This document shows, in pieces, positions 48,183-59,487 of a DNA stretch of 64,000 nt. Position 1 is the stretch's first letter. The number at the start of each line of letters is the position of its first letter. The notes below the pieces were generated by a model. It worked only from the letters and a program-made list of their open reading frames with translations, was not told the origin of the DNA and did no database searches. The translations under genes were made by a program, and so were the position numbers. The stretch comes from Rhyacophila brunnea (Eukaryota > Arthropoda > Insecta > Trichoptera > Rhyacophilidae), in contig JAGYXB010000665.1 of the NCBI GenBank assembly GCA_022495005.1, positions 2,232,001-2,296,000 of the forward strand, read 5' to 3'.

Positions 48183-51100
48183 ATTCGCATTATTCCAACA
48201 ATTTGTAGGTACGTACAGACTATAGAGATAGCTCAACTTTGATTCTCGCAATTTGGTTCTACGATACGAGCCAATTAAGTTAATATGTTTTCTTATGGGG
48301 ATCACTTTATATTCTTTATGAATTCTTGTTCTTCGACGCTGCCATAATTTAATTTGAGTACCTATCATTCAGTGTTTTCGCCAGTCGCCCTTAGCCTTGT
48401 CTGGTTCTGAATATTCAGTAAACTTCTAGCTTCTTTTATTGTCACTCCCAACGCATTCACGGTTTCCCGACCGCTCTATTTCGCCAATATTGAGACTTTA
48501 GTTCGGTCCCTGTGTGTACCCCTACGCGTGGCATGTCCAGTGTATCCTGAGTAGTTTTATTAACGTAGACGAGTATCAAATCACACAAACGGTTGATGAT
48601 TCCTCACATTCCGCCGTCATTTAGAGATCCGTTAATAAGGCCAAAACCTTCCTCTTAAAGAGTGTAAGTATATTTATTAATTTATTATTAATTATTTAGG
48701 ACTATCTTCTACTACCACGAGAGTAATGAATATACATTTTATAACACTGTAAAATATCATCTGGTCACTAACTGGACCCCGATTTCTGAAATTAACATGA
48801 AATAGTTTAGGCTTTTATCCAAGTGGCATGAGATACGTAAAAATGTATGTGAGGTAGCGAAAAAGTCAGTATGTATGCTATTTTAAACACTGTCCGATTA
48901 TGCCTGCGTTTCGGGGCGTGCAAGCCACATACGAGTTTTGAGTTGTATTGTCTATGACTCGGTAAAACTGACAAGTGACAGCCAAAATTTGGTTTGTAAA
49001 AAATGAGATGTTTATATTGTATTTTACTAGATTTAGACGGAATTACTGTTGTTATTATTTATATAGATTCTAATAGAGATAAATACAATTATTTTTCACA
49101 TTTTAACAGTACGACGTAAGTATGCTGGTACTTACCTATGTTTGTGAGAACCATATTAGAATACCATTCATATTTATGTCTGGCACAAGAATCAGAAAGT
49201 CCGTATTGGATCACACTCTATTGTGGATATTGAAGTATTTTTCGTCAATATTTTAAGGTTTTATTTTGCTTAGATCGAAGTTTGGAGGGGTTAATATCGT
49301 TTAATACAAATATTTTGTTAGATGATACCTAATAAAAAAGTTCCCCGACCCCTGGTATATAATACTTTCAGACTAATTGTATACTAATTATATAATGTAT
49401 ACTTTTCGTAAGTTCCGAGTGTTCGGCCATTGAATGAACGAGATAATGCCGTGGAATAATACCGATGTATTTCCATGTCTTTACATCATAATATTTGTGT
49501 GACTTAAGCTTAATTTAAATTGATAGTGATATTTTCTACTTGCTATTGATAAGCACTGTACTGTAACCCATTTATGGTTTAGACTTTAGAATGTTAAGAT
49601 TTTGTGGATTTTTATTTAAAAAAAAATGTAGCTTAAAACACGTTTATTAAATGTGTTTCATTGTCATTTTTGTACCAATATACTAGTGATTTTATTTAAA
49701 CTAATATTTACAAGAAATTTACGATCCAGTTTTCTGGAAAATACTATTTGATGACTTACTAACTTTTGGTATGGTCATAGGTAATTTCTGATGTTATTGG
49801 ATTTGCGCGCTCGTTCGAATGGTGTATTTTTTATTTTAAAAATATACTCGGAATACTTCGAAAGAATTCGCTAACGTTGTTTGTAATGGACGTTGATCAA
49901 ATGATACAATGCAAACATTCCTAGCGATTCCTTCATTAAGCACTTGATCCAGTTCTTTTGTTGCGAAATGTTATCAAAATATTTTCAAGTGCGTTTGTAT
50001 GACAGTCGTGACCTTTCTTACAGGAGCTGTTGATCGGCATTGTGTCTATATTTAGTCGTGGTGTTTGTCACGCTCAATTGGATTCACAAAGGGACGTCTT
50101 TTATTAAGTTCCAGATCGTCAACTGCTAGTAATCGGCCATGTTCTTGAGAAGGAGACAGCGACATTACGGAATGAAACGAATCAGCGTTGTCTTTTCTTG
50201 CCAGATTCAGCATTTTTAGTAGTAGGTATTACATAGTACAAATATACGGTAAAATCACCACGTCATTACTTTTTCATTGTCATTCAAGTGTGAAACAACC
50301 AAAACATCATCAATTAAACGTGAAATCCATCAACAGCATTTTCAAATAATTGAAAGCATTCGAGAAGCGTTCCCACATTGGGAACAGTTGCCATCAATAA
50401 TAACTATTATTATTATCTACGTTTGATACTATTTGTTAATACCTACATAATTCCATCTAAAATCTAAATGTATATGGAGTGAATCATCTGGTTATCCAAA
50501 CGGGGTCCTATATCATTTTTTGGATATAAAATCGCAAAAAATAGTATCTGACACGTGGCGATAAATCTAGCGTTATATTTTTTTTTTCACAAAAAGGCTA
50601 AATTAAAAAACACTGTCTACGTGTTTTCACGTAAATTTAAAATGTAGGTCGTTTTTGTTGATGCACCTAGCAATTTTATGTCCGGCATAATTTTGCCAAC
50701 GAGATTTGGCAACACTGAAACTAATGCGAATTCGTTGCAACCGTTTTAAGAATAAATAAAACGTTGAGACTAGTTATTACAATAAACACGATTACATAAT
50801 CTGCTATAACTAATATTGATTTGATATTTTTATATACCCATGTATAATAAGTAGATGTATAATCAGGCGGTAAGTATGTAAAAATATTCTTAACAAACAA
50901 CATTAAGTAGGGATTTAAATAACTCATATCCTTCAATATTACAACAAATTAACTAAAACTTAGCTTTGACACTACACCTAATAATAATAGTAATTATTCT
51001 TCATTTCACAGATGTCGTAAAGCCCATAGTATTGGACGACATCAGCGACGTTAGGTACATACAATATGCATTATAAATGCACCGGTACAGTATTATTTTG

Positions 51101-52034
51101 GTACTGATATGAAACACTAAATTATAATTTTTGTTTGCCGTATGTAAACTAAAATTCCATCTTGTCATAAAACCGTTGATAATTCAATAACAGCATTCAT
51201 AGGTTAAGTAAATTAACCCGTCAAAATCGGTCTCATTAGACACCTCACATGCTGTTTACACGAAAAGTGCATTGGGTTACGTACTATATTTTTCACAAAT
51301 ATCTTTGTTAATTACGTGGGTAATTGACGTATCAGTATGCAACCCGTTTTTCTTTATAAATTATAATATTATTTTGAGTCTCACGAAGAGTGCAAAATTT
51401 GTCGACGCCGTTTTGTTAATTTAAACTTTAAACAATATTTTTATATGTCGACTTTACCCAACAGAGATGCAAGACCGGATTCATAGAAAACATTACTAAC
51501 TTTTACTACAAATAATTTTCTCTCTATCCCTTTCTTGCATGTTATAGGTACTCCTAGTTTCATGTAACACTTTGAACCCTAGTATGTTTGGCATTTGTTA
51601 TTGTTTTCATTGTAAAATAATAATCATGTCACTAGTAGACACTGAATTAATTTTAACCCATAAGTGATTGAAAGGATATATTATTCAAATATCTTCATGA
51701 TTGACCACCTTCATTTTCATGAGTTTTTTTTTCTTACATGGGTAATCTCAACAAGAGCGTTTGCATTGTTTAGTGAAATATCCAGTGTCATATTACACAT
51801 GATTATTTTTCTTTTATATCTATGGATTATATTATAGGTAACTAACCTTTTTTCAAACTCGTATTTTTAGATAGGTAGGTATATATCGTTATTCACTACC
51901 CATGTTTCACTTTTCTCCACTTTCATGGTGTAATTAGTGATTATCAACCTTTATTTTCACTCTGGTTAAATTAAAAACAATTTTTTTAAGGTCGCATTTT
52001 TATACTTTTAATATACTTAGTTAATTATCCTCAA
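48183..52034. other. Long non-coding stretch
   Basis: No gene and no repeat identified. 48380-48620 is GC-richer and complex. Frames at 48150-48368 and 50721-50936 (minus) look fortuitous. Confidence 0.4.
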
Positions 52035-52290
52035 TAGGGATTGCAATACCAGTATTTCAAAACCGGTATTCCAGTATTTATCAATACTGAAATACCGGTT
52101 TTAAAAATCCAAAATACCGGAATTTTCGGTATTAAAAAAGCACACTCGTTTACGTTTTTGAAATATATAAGTAATATATTATATAAGTAATTGTCGCGAT
52201 GAATTATCGTAATATTTAATAAATACTGGTATTCAATAAGAAATACGGAAGAACTGGTATTGACATTTTCATTCGATATTGCAATCCCTA
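52035..52290. mobile_element. hAT MITE
   Basis: The ends are TAGGGATTGCAATACC on the left and GATATTGCAATCCCTA on the right, pairing at 15 of 16 positions. The 8 bp flanks ATCCTCAA (52027-52034) and ATCCTAAC (52291-52298) match at 6 of 8, a mutated hAT duplication. Inside the left part, AAACCGGTATTCCAGTATT (from about 52060) and its near-exact complement form a strong hairpin with a 4-base loop. The element is 256 bp, with no ORF. Confidence 0.88.
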
Positions 52291-54306
52291 ATCCTAACCG
52301 ATTATTTTACAAAAAAATATACCTGATCTTCTTCATTCTTAAACAAACTCCTATCTGGGTCGCGTACGATTGCTCACCATTGGTTTAATCTATCTATAAC
52401 AACGATACATTGTGCACATCCATAGACATATTAAAGAACTGACAAAATTATGAGTATTTTATATTTATCAGTATTGTTGACGAAACGTTATTAGTTATAA
52501 CCACATGACCTACGAATAGTACGAATATACAAACGGCGACACCTACAGGGAAAATAACGCAGTAAATGTAGAGCGCACACGTTTTAAATAGTTGTGAAGT
52601 CAAAATAAGTGACCATCAATCGCCCCAAATCGATCGGTAGTATTAATATGTACTACATACATATTGTATTAAAGTTATTGATATACGTAGTAAATAATTT
52701 AGTAATTCCAATTTTTTGTCCATGTCCGCTCCATAAGTAGAGTATATGGGTAACACACGGTGTCTCCAAGAATCTATGTTGCTCGTTGGTTTTATTGCGT
52801 CCTTCCAGCATATCGTAACAGTTACGTAACTTATCCATATATACCTACACCATGTAGATGGTATTTAATAACCTTTCGGGCCATCGGAATTCGGTTGACT
52901 TGAAGACAAGGCAGATCATGTCGAGCCAGGTATAATGTCGCATCTTTACCGTAGATATGACGAGAAGATGCATGTTCCGGTTTGTTATTCCCTCGTTACT
53001 TTAAAGTCATACAACCTCACACCAACTATTCGCCTGAAGCATCTGTTTTTGAAGCTTAGCATACGGTTGCTATGGGCCTTTCTATGGTTTCATGAGTAGC
53101 TAGCTGTCGTTAACATTTGATTATAAACATACCACAGTTTTGACAATGAATAAGTTATATTCGGAGCGTCGCGAGCGAGAGAAAGAAATGCTATTTATAG
53201 GCTTGATGCAAATGAAGTGGGAAATATACATTGTAGTAATAATCAAATTAACCCTGTGTAATTTGTGCGCACTCGAATAAATAGCATCTGCGCATGTTTA
53301 AGGTTAAATTGTTCTACTATAGTAATTAATTATTACATACTCGAAGAAATACGGTTAAATCTCATTAAATTATTCTAGTTATTAATACCCAAAGATAGAT
53401 AGACAGTCCTGTAAACAAAATTCAATAAACGCGGTATATTTTATTGTTTTTTTTTTCATGCATGGTTAATAATAAACGTTGACAACGTTATGTAACAAAA
53501 AAGAAGAAAGTGGAAAAATATAGTAGCATTGCACTATTTACTGCGTTAGTTAATAAGTATTAACTGCATGTATGTGCGGGATTTTGGATGTTAACTGCAC
53601 AGGCCTCGGAAAGGCTTCTCGTTTGCAGAAAGTTGTTTAATAATTTTGGCTCGCATCCAGCTTTCGTATTAGGAGATAGTAAAAATTTCAAAGTTCCCTC
53701 GAGTGCTTATTAATATTTACAACGCTATCCTATTTATATTTTATGTCAAAAATATTTTAATGTTTTCGCTGTCAGGGTGTGTTGCTGGAAACGAACGCAC
53801 ACGCGCCGGGAAATTTTACATACCTACCTATTTGAATATTCCGACTCGATAGACAATGCTGTTTTCCTTTGCATATTATTTTCTTAGTAATAATATTTGT
53901 AGTATTTTTCGTGTTGTTTTCAATCTCTGTTTTCTATTCTAGTTATGATATTTTTGTTCATATGACCTATATAGTTATGCGGATGACAATTATTCTACAA
54001 GGGCTGCAGTGCCAAATATTCATTCAAACGCATATCGGACGTTACGCGAACGCATATAATATGGTCCTACTCAAGTCATGTTCATCCAGCAATGACGAGT
54101 TTCGTAAGGTTGCATTTTGCCTTATTCACTACGTTTCACCTTTTTTAGGTTGCGGAGTGACATGATATAATTTGCTTCTCGTACTTCTTCGGCCATTTCA
54201 CTAATTTTACTAATGATATTTCAGAGAGAATAAGTTCAATAATTAAAAAATAATTAAATTCTAGATTGTTTTGTACCTACCATTAGAGAGTTGCCTTGTC
54301 CTTTTG
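52291..54306. other. Non-coding; GC-richer islands
   Basis: No gene recognised. 53560-53830 is complex and GC-richer, a candidate conserved non-coding stretch. The 98-codon + frame at 53869-54165 is AT-driven and hydrophobic, and matches nothing known. Confidence 0.4.
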
Positions 54307-54840
54307 CATATTCAGGTATTATCCGCACTTACCAATGGTAAATCCACACTGACAAAGAATACAGTTAATTAGCTTTTATATGTGACACATACATAACTTA
54401 AAGACATCTCAGATACATAGCCACTAAAAAAAATCATATTTGAAAAAAAAATACGATGCTCGACGGGATTTGAACCCGTATAACCACAGGTATCGCGCCA
54501 ACTGTACATTAGACAATCACGCTACGAACCTCCTATCTAATTATTGACAATCGGTTTTTGTGTATTAAATCAAGGAATATTAATTACCTTAATTACTAAC
54601 CGACGCCCGGCTCTCGCCAATATTTTAGTTACAACGTCTACTTGAACGTAACATTTTCATATTGTTACATTCTCAAAATCTTGTGAATTATTCGTTGAAT
54701 AAAATAAATTGCTTATTTTATATAATATAATAAATTAATACAATAAAATAATGTAAAAACTTTATTACCTACTAAGTGAAGGATCAAGTATAAAGACAAA
54801 TTTTTAATAATTTAATTGTTAAACCAATATTCATTGACAC
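54307..54840 (+). repeat. Interrupted copy of the 19745-19920 repeat
   Basis: Blocks ACTTACCAATGGTAAATCCA (about 54328) and AATGTAAAAACTTTATTACC (about 54751) correspond to the blocks at 19769 and 19840. Between them lie about 340 bp absent from the other copy, including a tRNA-like sequence and TGTTACATTCTCAAAATCTT, which is shared with 13565-13650. I infer a nested insertion here, or loss from the shorter copy. Confidence 0.6.
54440..54535 (-). other. tRNA-like sequence with a T-run
   Basis: The minus strand has a perfect T-arm, ACGGG-TTCAAAT-CCCGT (box B GGTTCAAATCC), an upstream box A-like TAGCGTGATTG, and a run of nine T shortly downstream that would serve as a Pol III terminator. The anticodon region (ACAG..CTGT with a 12-base loop) and the acceptor arms do not fold as a tRNA. 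Probably a tRNA-derived promoter unit of a mobile element. Confidence 0.5.
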
Positions 54841-54869
54841 AGACGAAAGTGATAGAAGTTCCCGTTATG

Positions 54870-54895
54870 TAGAGTTATATATATATATATACATA
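54870..54895. repeat. TA microsatellite
   Basis: A run of alternating T and A (TTATATATATATATATA) within AT-rich DNA. Confidence 0.8.
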
Positions 54896-54985
54896 TATCG
54901 GTAATGGAGAATATTATGGGTAACGACAAAATAATATGTTTTCTATAAGTAATTATAGTCGTACACTCTCTGTAACACAAATTTT

Positions 54986-55019
54986 AATGTATCAATTTTT
55001 CTTTTTGTTCCAGGTATGT
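54986..55019 (+). promoter_or_regulatory. Candidate recursive-splicing ratchet point
   Basis: The pyrimidine tract ATCAATTTTTCTTTTTGTTC plus CAG (ending 55013) joins directly to GTATGT (55014-55019), an acceptable 5' splice site. It lies on the same strand as the site at 9340. The downstream + frame from 55014 is open for 33 codons (VCFAERIVGGTVFRKVL and on), ending TAA. The polypyrimidine tract is strong. Assignment by pattern only. Confidence 0.4.
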
Positions 55020-55869
55020 TTTGCTGAACGGATTGTTGGAGGAACGGTATTTCGCAAAGTTTTGTCACGTCTGAATTTTACACACTTCGTTGGGAAACTA
55101 GTTAAAACTTAAAATTGAAAGCACGATCAAATACACACCCCCACATAGCTATCAAAGATTCCGGTGAGTACATTCTTGCGGTATGAAACGGTTTAGATTT
55201 CAAATATGTTCTGTCAAGTTCTTACAGAGGTGATTTTTTATGGGTTCTTCATACTGTTACAAAATACTGAACATGCAGTAAGTACCTAGTAACGTTTTGT
55301 ATACAAGTGGAAGATTTGTATGATTTCGAATATAATATAGTATAATATATTGAATTACTTTTTTTATATTAAGTATACTTATAAATCCAAACTACAGACA
55401 AAGATAAAATGTGACATCAACAACATATAGGCGGGGTTTAATTAATTTTTAAAACTAACCAGTACCATCTGCAATTTGTATTCTTAGTTCAATGAAAACA
55501 AAAAATATATGACCGATAATGTTTGGTGTGTACTATTTATGCCGGATCCTAACAGCCTACGTCCACCCCTCGCTACTGGTATGTGGATATTCCTATTCTT
55601 AAACACATCAGTGATTCGGAATCTGTATGTCGGTTTTATTAAGCTGACAAAGCGCCGAATGTATGCTGTTTTAAACATTTCTGAAGTAGGCAAACTAACT
55701 TCCTTGTTCCACATATCGACGATTAATTGTAAATATCGGATCACCCAACACATAAAATCCCAACTCCAACCCTGGTATAGACTCTTTGAAAACTTATTTT
55801 ATCAGTAATATTATTCCTCTGAAGTTGTTGGCCAATTGGGTTCATGTGCTCCAAAATCACTTTAATTTT
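55020..55869. other. Non-coding, nothing firm
   Basis: Overlapping frames at 55484-55753 (-) and 55509-55808 (+) share a moderately GC-rich patch (about 55540-55600) and match nothing known. Confidence 0.4.
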
Positions 55870-55970
55870 TAAACAAATCTGAATTTGACCCAGCCGCAGG
55901 AATCGAATTTGTGTCTCATCGAACAAAATGCGTAAGCTCCACGGTGGGCCCCGTAATGGTTAAATACCTA
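55870..55970 (-). mobile_element. Probable tRNA-derived SINE head
   Basis: The complement reads GGGGCCCACCGTGGAGCTTA (box A region), then ACAAATTCGATTCCTGCGGC (box B region) and TGGGTCAAATTCAGATTTGT. The layout matches a SINE head, but it is not the same family as 25126. Judged only from box A/B order. Confidence 0.45.
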
Positions 55971-57626
55971 CTTAGAATTACATAATATAAAAAATAATGT
56001 CTGCTACATTACTTCAAAATGCCGTGAAACGTTTACTTCTTACAGCTATATTCAAAGATCAATCAATAATTTACATAATCCGTAGCGATATAAGTCAACA
56101 ACTACTACCTTTTAGCTCTCGAGGATTTAATTTCATAGTTTTCTTTTCACTGACAGTATATTATTTACCGCCATTTTACATTTCCTCAGCGTTGAAGTAT
56201 GCCCGCCATCTATCTTCATTTTTGCGAAATTATGAGAAATCGTGAGGTCGTATGTCATCATTTTTCATTTAAATCTTTTATCACAGGAAGCTCGCTAACC
56301 CGTTTTCCTCTGGCCACGACCGCCGGATTACTTCTACTTGAGTATTCTAATGCTTTGTTTAGGTCAACAGAATGTCTCTTCCAAGAAAACTTTTGCTCTC
56401 TTTCTGTTCTAAAAGAAAAAGTCCTTTGAGAACTTTATTGGGCGTAAAGGTCTTCAAAACATTACAGTCACGAATGGGCTTAGCCCGGTAGGGGTTTCAA
56501 ATATATTACACGAGAAAAGGTATGATTAGTGGATTTCACATTCTTTTAATTTATTTTTAGATTACATGTACATGTCTTAAGAGCATACTTCAGTGAAACG
56601 GCAAATAATTTTCAACTATAGGTACGACGAAATTTCGGACTCGCTGCCAATCGGAGAGCGAAAATCGAACTGTGAACACGTCAATTTGTTTTGTGATGGC
56701 GTCGGGGGAATTAATTCTTAAATCGTGTAAAGATAACTAAAAAACGTTACCCATTTACTTGAAAAAGAAAACATGTCAATGAATATATTGTTATTAGTAG
56801 TGATAGAACAATAAACATAACATTAAATGGACGCATGTTGAATTTTTATGATGAATTATGTTTGGTTCTGCACGCGTCGTTTGCACAATCTTCGCATAGC
56901 GTAGTCACGATGTCAGTGATGGAAAGCTTTCAAATCAGCCTTTAGAATTGCTTCATATTTAATAATACTATGTTATTATTTAGTATTCTGCCCCTTTTTG
57001 CCTACTGTTTAACATTACATGATAATATCATACATGAGATATTTGATTACAGCTTTGTACTATTCCATAGGTACCTTACGATAGCGAAATATAAAAATGA
57101 CACCATTTAAATTAAATGGTCATCCAAACAGTATGAAAAATCAGTCAGACTTTGTCTACACGTTTTATTAACAACCTCTTTGAGGATTACGAAAATTGAA
57201 ACTGGCTTCTGACAATTCTGACAGTCTTGGAGTTTAGCTAAGATTAATATTATTTTATATGGTATGTTTCTGTACTTATTTGATTAGAATTAAGAATATT
57301 GTAAAATATAACAGACAACGTTTTCGTCGAATGTCAAATGACCAAAAATTTAGATTTTTTTAAATCAATCATCCTGTCTGTCTTGTTCTGTGAAGTATAA
57401 TATGATGTTCTCATAACTCTGAACCTAAGTCTGAACCAAGTAGTTTGATTATTTGACTCGTCCACCCATAAGCCTTCATCTCTACATAAAGTCTGAATAT
57501 ACGAAACAGATTCCTATGGAATATTACAAAACTTTCATCAATTCCTCAGTCGATAGTATTAAGATACTTACCTTAGTGGGTATTTTATAAAACATCAACA
57601 ACAAAATTCTAAATAGTTTATTGAAG
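55971..57626. other. Non-coding, nothing recognised
   Basis: AT-rich with a slightly GC-richer stretch at 56270-56520. Frames at 55997-56245 and 56199-56429 match nothing known. Confidence 0.4.
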
Positions 57627-58081
57627 TTATACTTCTTTTGGCGCGTTTGGTAAATCAGATCAGAGTGTATTTTTGGCGTGCGACATGTTTTATTTTTTCA
57701 TACGAAAAAAAATGCGCTCGATTGGATTCGAACCACCGATTGTTCGGTTATCAGCCGAACGCACTACCTTTACGCCACAGTATGCTACTGAAATCGTGAC
57801 GATTATACAGTATACTGTCATAGTTTAGTATTGTTCCGTTGCCTAGGCAGCGAATTTATTATTATCGGCCATTTTCAATTCCTTACGTAAACAAACGATT
57901 AAACGTCAGTTAGTAATATTAGTTAAAGTATAGAAATAAACTAACGGCGGTCCCTTTTCTTGAGTGTGTAATTTAACAAGATAAATAAGAGCTAGTCAAA
58001 GAATCTAGTTTACGACAAGTTTTGTTTTTGTTTTGTTACGCCAAAGAACTTCTAACGCGCGTACATAAATACACACACCAT
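57627..58081. mobile_element. tRNA-Ile-like-bearing element, copy 2
   Basis: Begins TTATACTTCTTTTGGCGCG and ends GTTACGCCAAAGAACTTCTA, then ACGCGCGTACATAAATACAC. Shared blocks with copy 1 (12358-13150) include ATCAGATCAGAGTGTATTTT, TTGTTCCGTTGCCTAGGCAG and the tRNA-like core. It is 455 bp against 793 bp for copy 1. The CTTCTTTGGCG motif is inverted between the ends. No transposase; it moved, if at all, with help in trans. Confidence 0.75.
57700..57785 (-). other. tRNA-Ile(GAT)-like sequence inside a mobile element
   Basis: Minus strand: box A-like TGGCGTAAAGGTAGTGCG, anticodon arm TTCGG-CTGATAA-CCGAA (perfect 5 bp stem, 7-base loop, anticodon GAT), box B GGTTCGAATCC, then eight T as a possible Pol III terminator. 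The acceptor strands do not pair (CATACTG against CGAGCGC) and the T-stem has mismatches, so it is not a functional tRNA gene. It could still drive Pol III transcription. Confidence 0.7.
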
Positions 58082-58954
58082 TTTTTGTATCAATTAAAAC
58101 AAAACACAATGTACTCGCAGTGTAATTATTTGTATTATGTATTATATATTAGATTTATTTTAATTAATACAATGTTTGTCCATTAATAATTATTGAAAGT
58201 GAATACAATTAATTAAATAGATGTACATATATATTATCATATAGAAAAATTAATAATATCTACATATTATATTGTGTCATAAGATGTATAATCATATCTA
58301 AAGTAAAAAGCCACCAGCATGCAGCTTTCGAAATTATTAATCTTGCCCAAAGCCGAAGTACAACTGCGACGAAAGGCTTTCAATTGGATTTAATATAGTC
58401 GCGCGCAATTTAATAATTGTGCAGAATCAATCCCTTTGTGTAATGGCGAAGGGCATCACGCTTTTGGATTATTGCTACATTAACTGTCGCAGTCTTACGG
58501 GCCGGGCCGTCTCTTAGTTGCAGATAGATTCCTTTAACGCCCAGGGCTGAGGATTTTCCGGATTGGAGTTTGTAAATTGGCTTCTTCTATGTTTCCCGTC
58601 CTGTTTTTACTTCCTGCTACCGACATCAGCTCTCACTCGCTCCACTTCATTCCTCTCTTCTTACTTCGCCGCTATTGTCAGCTTTGAATATCTCTGATTT
58701 AAATTGAACATTGATTCACTTGCGTAGTGACGGTTAAATACATTTGTTACCTACATATTATTAAAGTAAATTATTTAATTCGAAGCGAAAGAGTGTAACA
58801 TCTGTACGTAAATTCACGAATATAAAACATTAAACCATTGATTTATCATATTATGGAGTTAAATTACCATACGTTGTGACGCTTACGTACATAGTTTTTG
58901 ACATTTCATAAGGTAATCCGGGTCGTTCATCAGTCGAACTATTGGTAGGTTAAG
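58082..58954. other. Non-coding; GC-richer island at 58318-58690
   Basis: The island is complex, non-repetitive and carries several TAAT cores and AATCAATCC/GGATTATTG-type strings, which homeodomain factors can bind. It is a candidate conserved non-coding element. No gene recognised. Confidence 0.4.
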
Positions 58955-59437
58955 TGATAATCATGGCCCCTAAAAGGGGGGACTGACATGTCATTAGCCT
59001 GGGGCCCGGGCTTAGGGAGGCCGACGTGGCGGTTTGACCAGTTAAATGAGATAAACACACCACATATTTGCTCTAATAGAAAAAAGTAGTTATTTCACGA
59101 GTAAAATTGTATTTTGTAATTAATTTCGGGGTCTTTCCTAATTACTATTTATCCAATATGGTCGCATGTTTCATGACTATCTCAAAAAGGGGTCGCGATC
59201 AGCGCTTCATAATATAATACCGAGTCCCGATAATTTAAGTGGATTTATTTAAAAATACCAAAAATTACTAAAAATAAACTGAATAATTTTACACGGAATC
59301 CTGGAGTTCCACGGAAAACTATTTGGGGAATACTAGTGTAGAACATCACTCTGTCCTTAATCCTAGCGATGGGTTGGGGGCCAGCCAAACATCATGGCCT
59401 GGGAGCCCGTTTCAAGATGTGGGGGCCATGATGATAT
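58955..59437. repeat. GC-rich-ended repeat related to 27896-27978
   Basis: The left edge ATCATGGCCCCTAAAAGGGG and right edge GTGGGGGCCATGATGATAT form an 11 bp inverted ATCATGGCCCC motif about 470 bp apart. The right 80 bp match the complement of 27896-27978. The interior includes GGGGCCCGGGCTTAGGGAGG. Possibly a transposon with short inverted ends; class unknown. Confidence 0.5.
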
Positions 59438-59467
59438 TAATATGCTATGGAGTAGTTTGCATCCAAT

Positions 59468-59487
59468 GGGTCTTTCTTTAGGTAAGA
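59468..59487 (+). promoter_or_regulatory. Weak candidate ratchet point
   Basis: The short pyrimidine tract TCTTTCTTTAG (ending 59481) joins GTAAGA (59482-59487), a good 5' splice site. The tract is short and there is no C before AG. Listed only because of strand and type. Confidence 0.2.

Noticed and set aside
55014..55115. RIVGG in the frame after the splice-like site, as in the activation site of trypsin-like proteases
   Set aside because: The following residues do not continue as a protease, the frame is only 33 codons, and no His/Asp/Ser motifs exist. Coincidence.
57700..57785. Functional tRNA-Ile gene
   Set aside because: The anticodon arm and boxes are good, but the acceptor strands do not pair, the T-stem is mismatched and the sequence is part of a repeated element.
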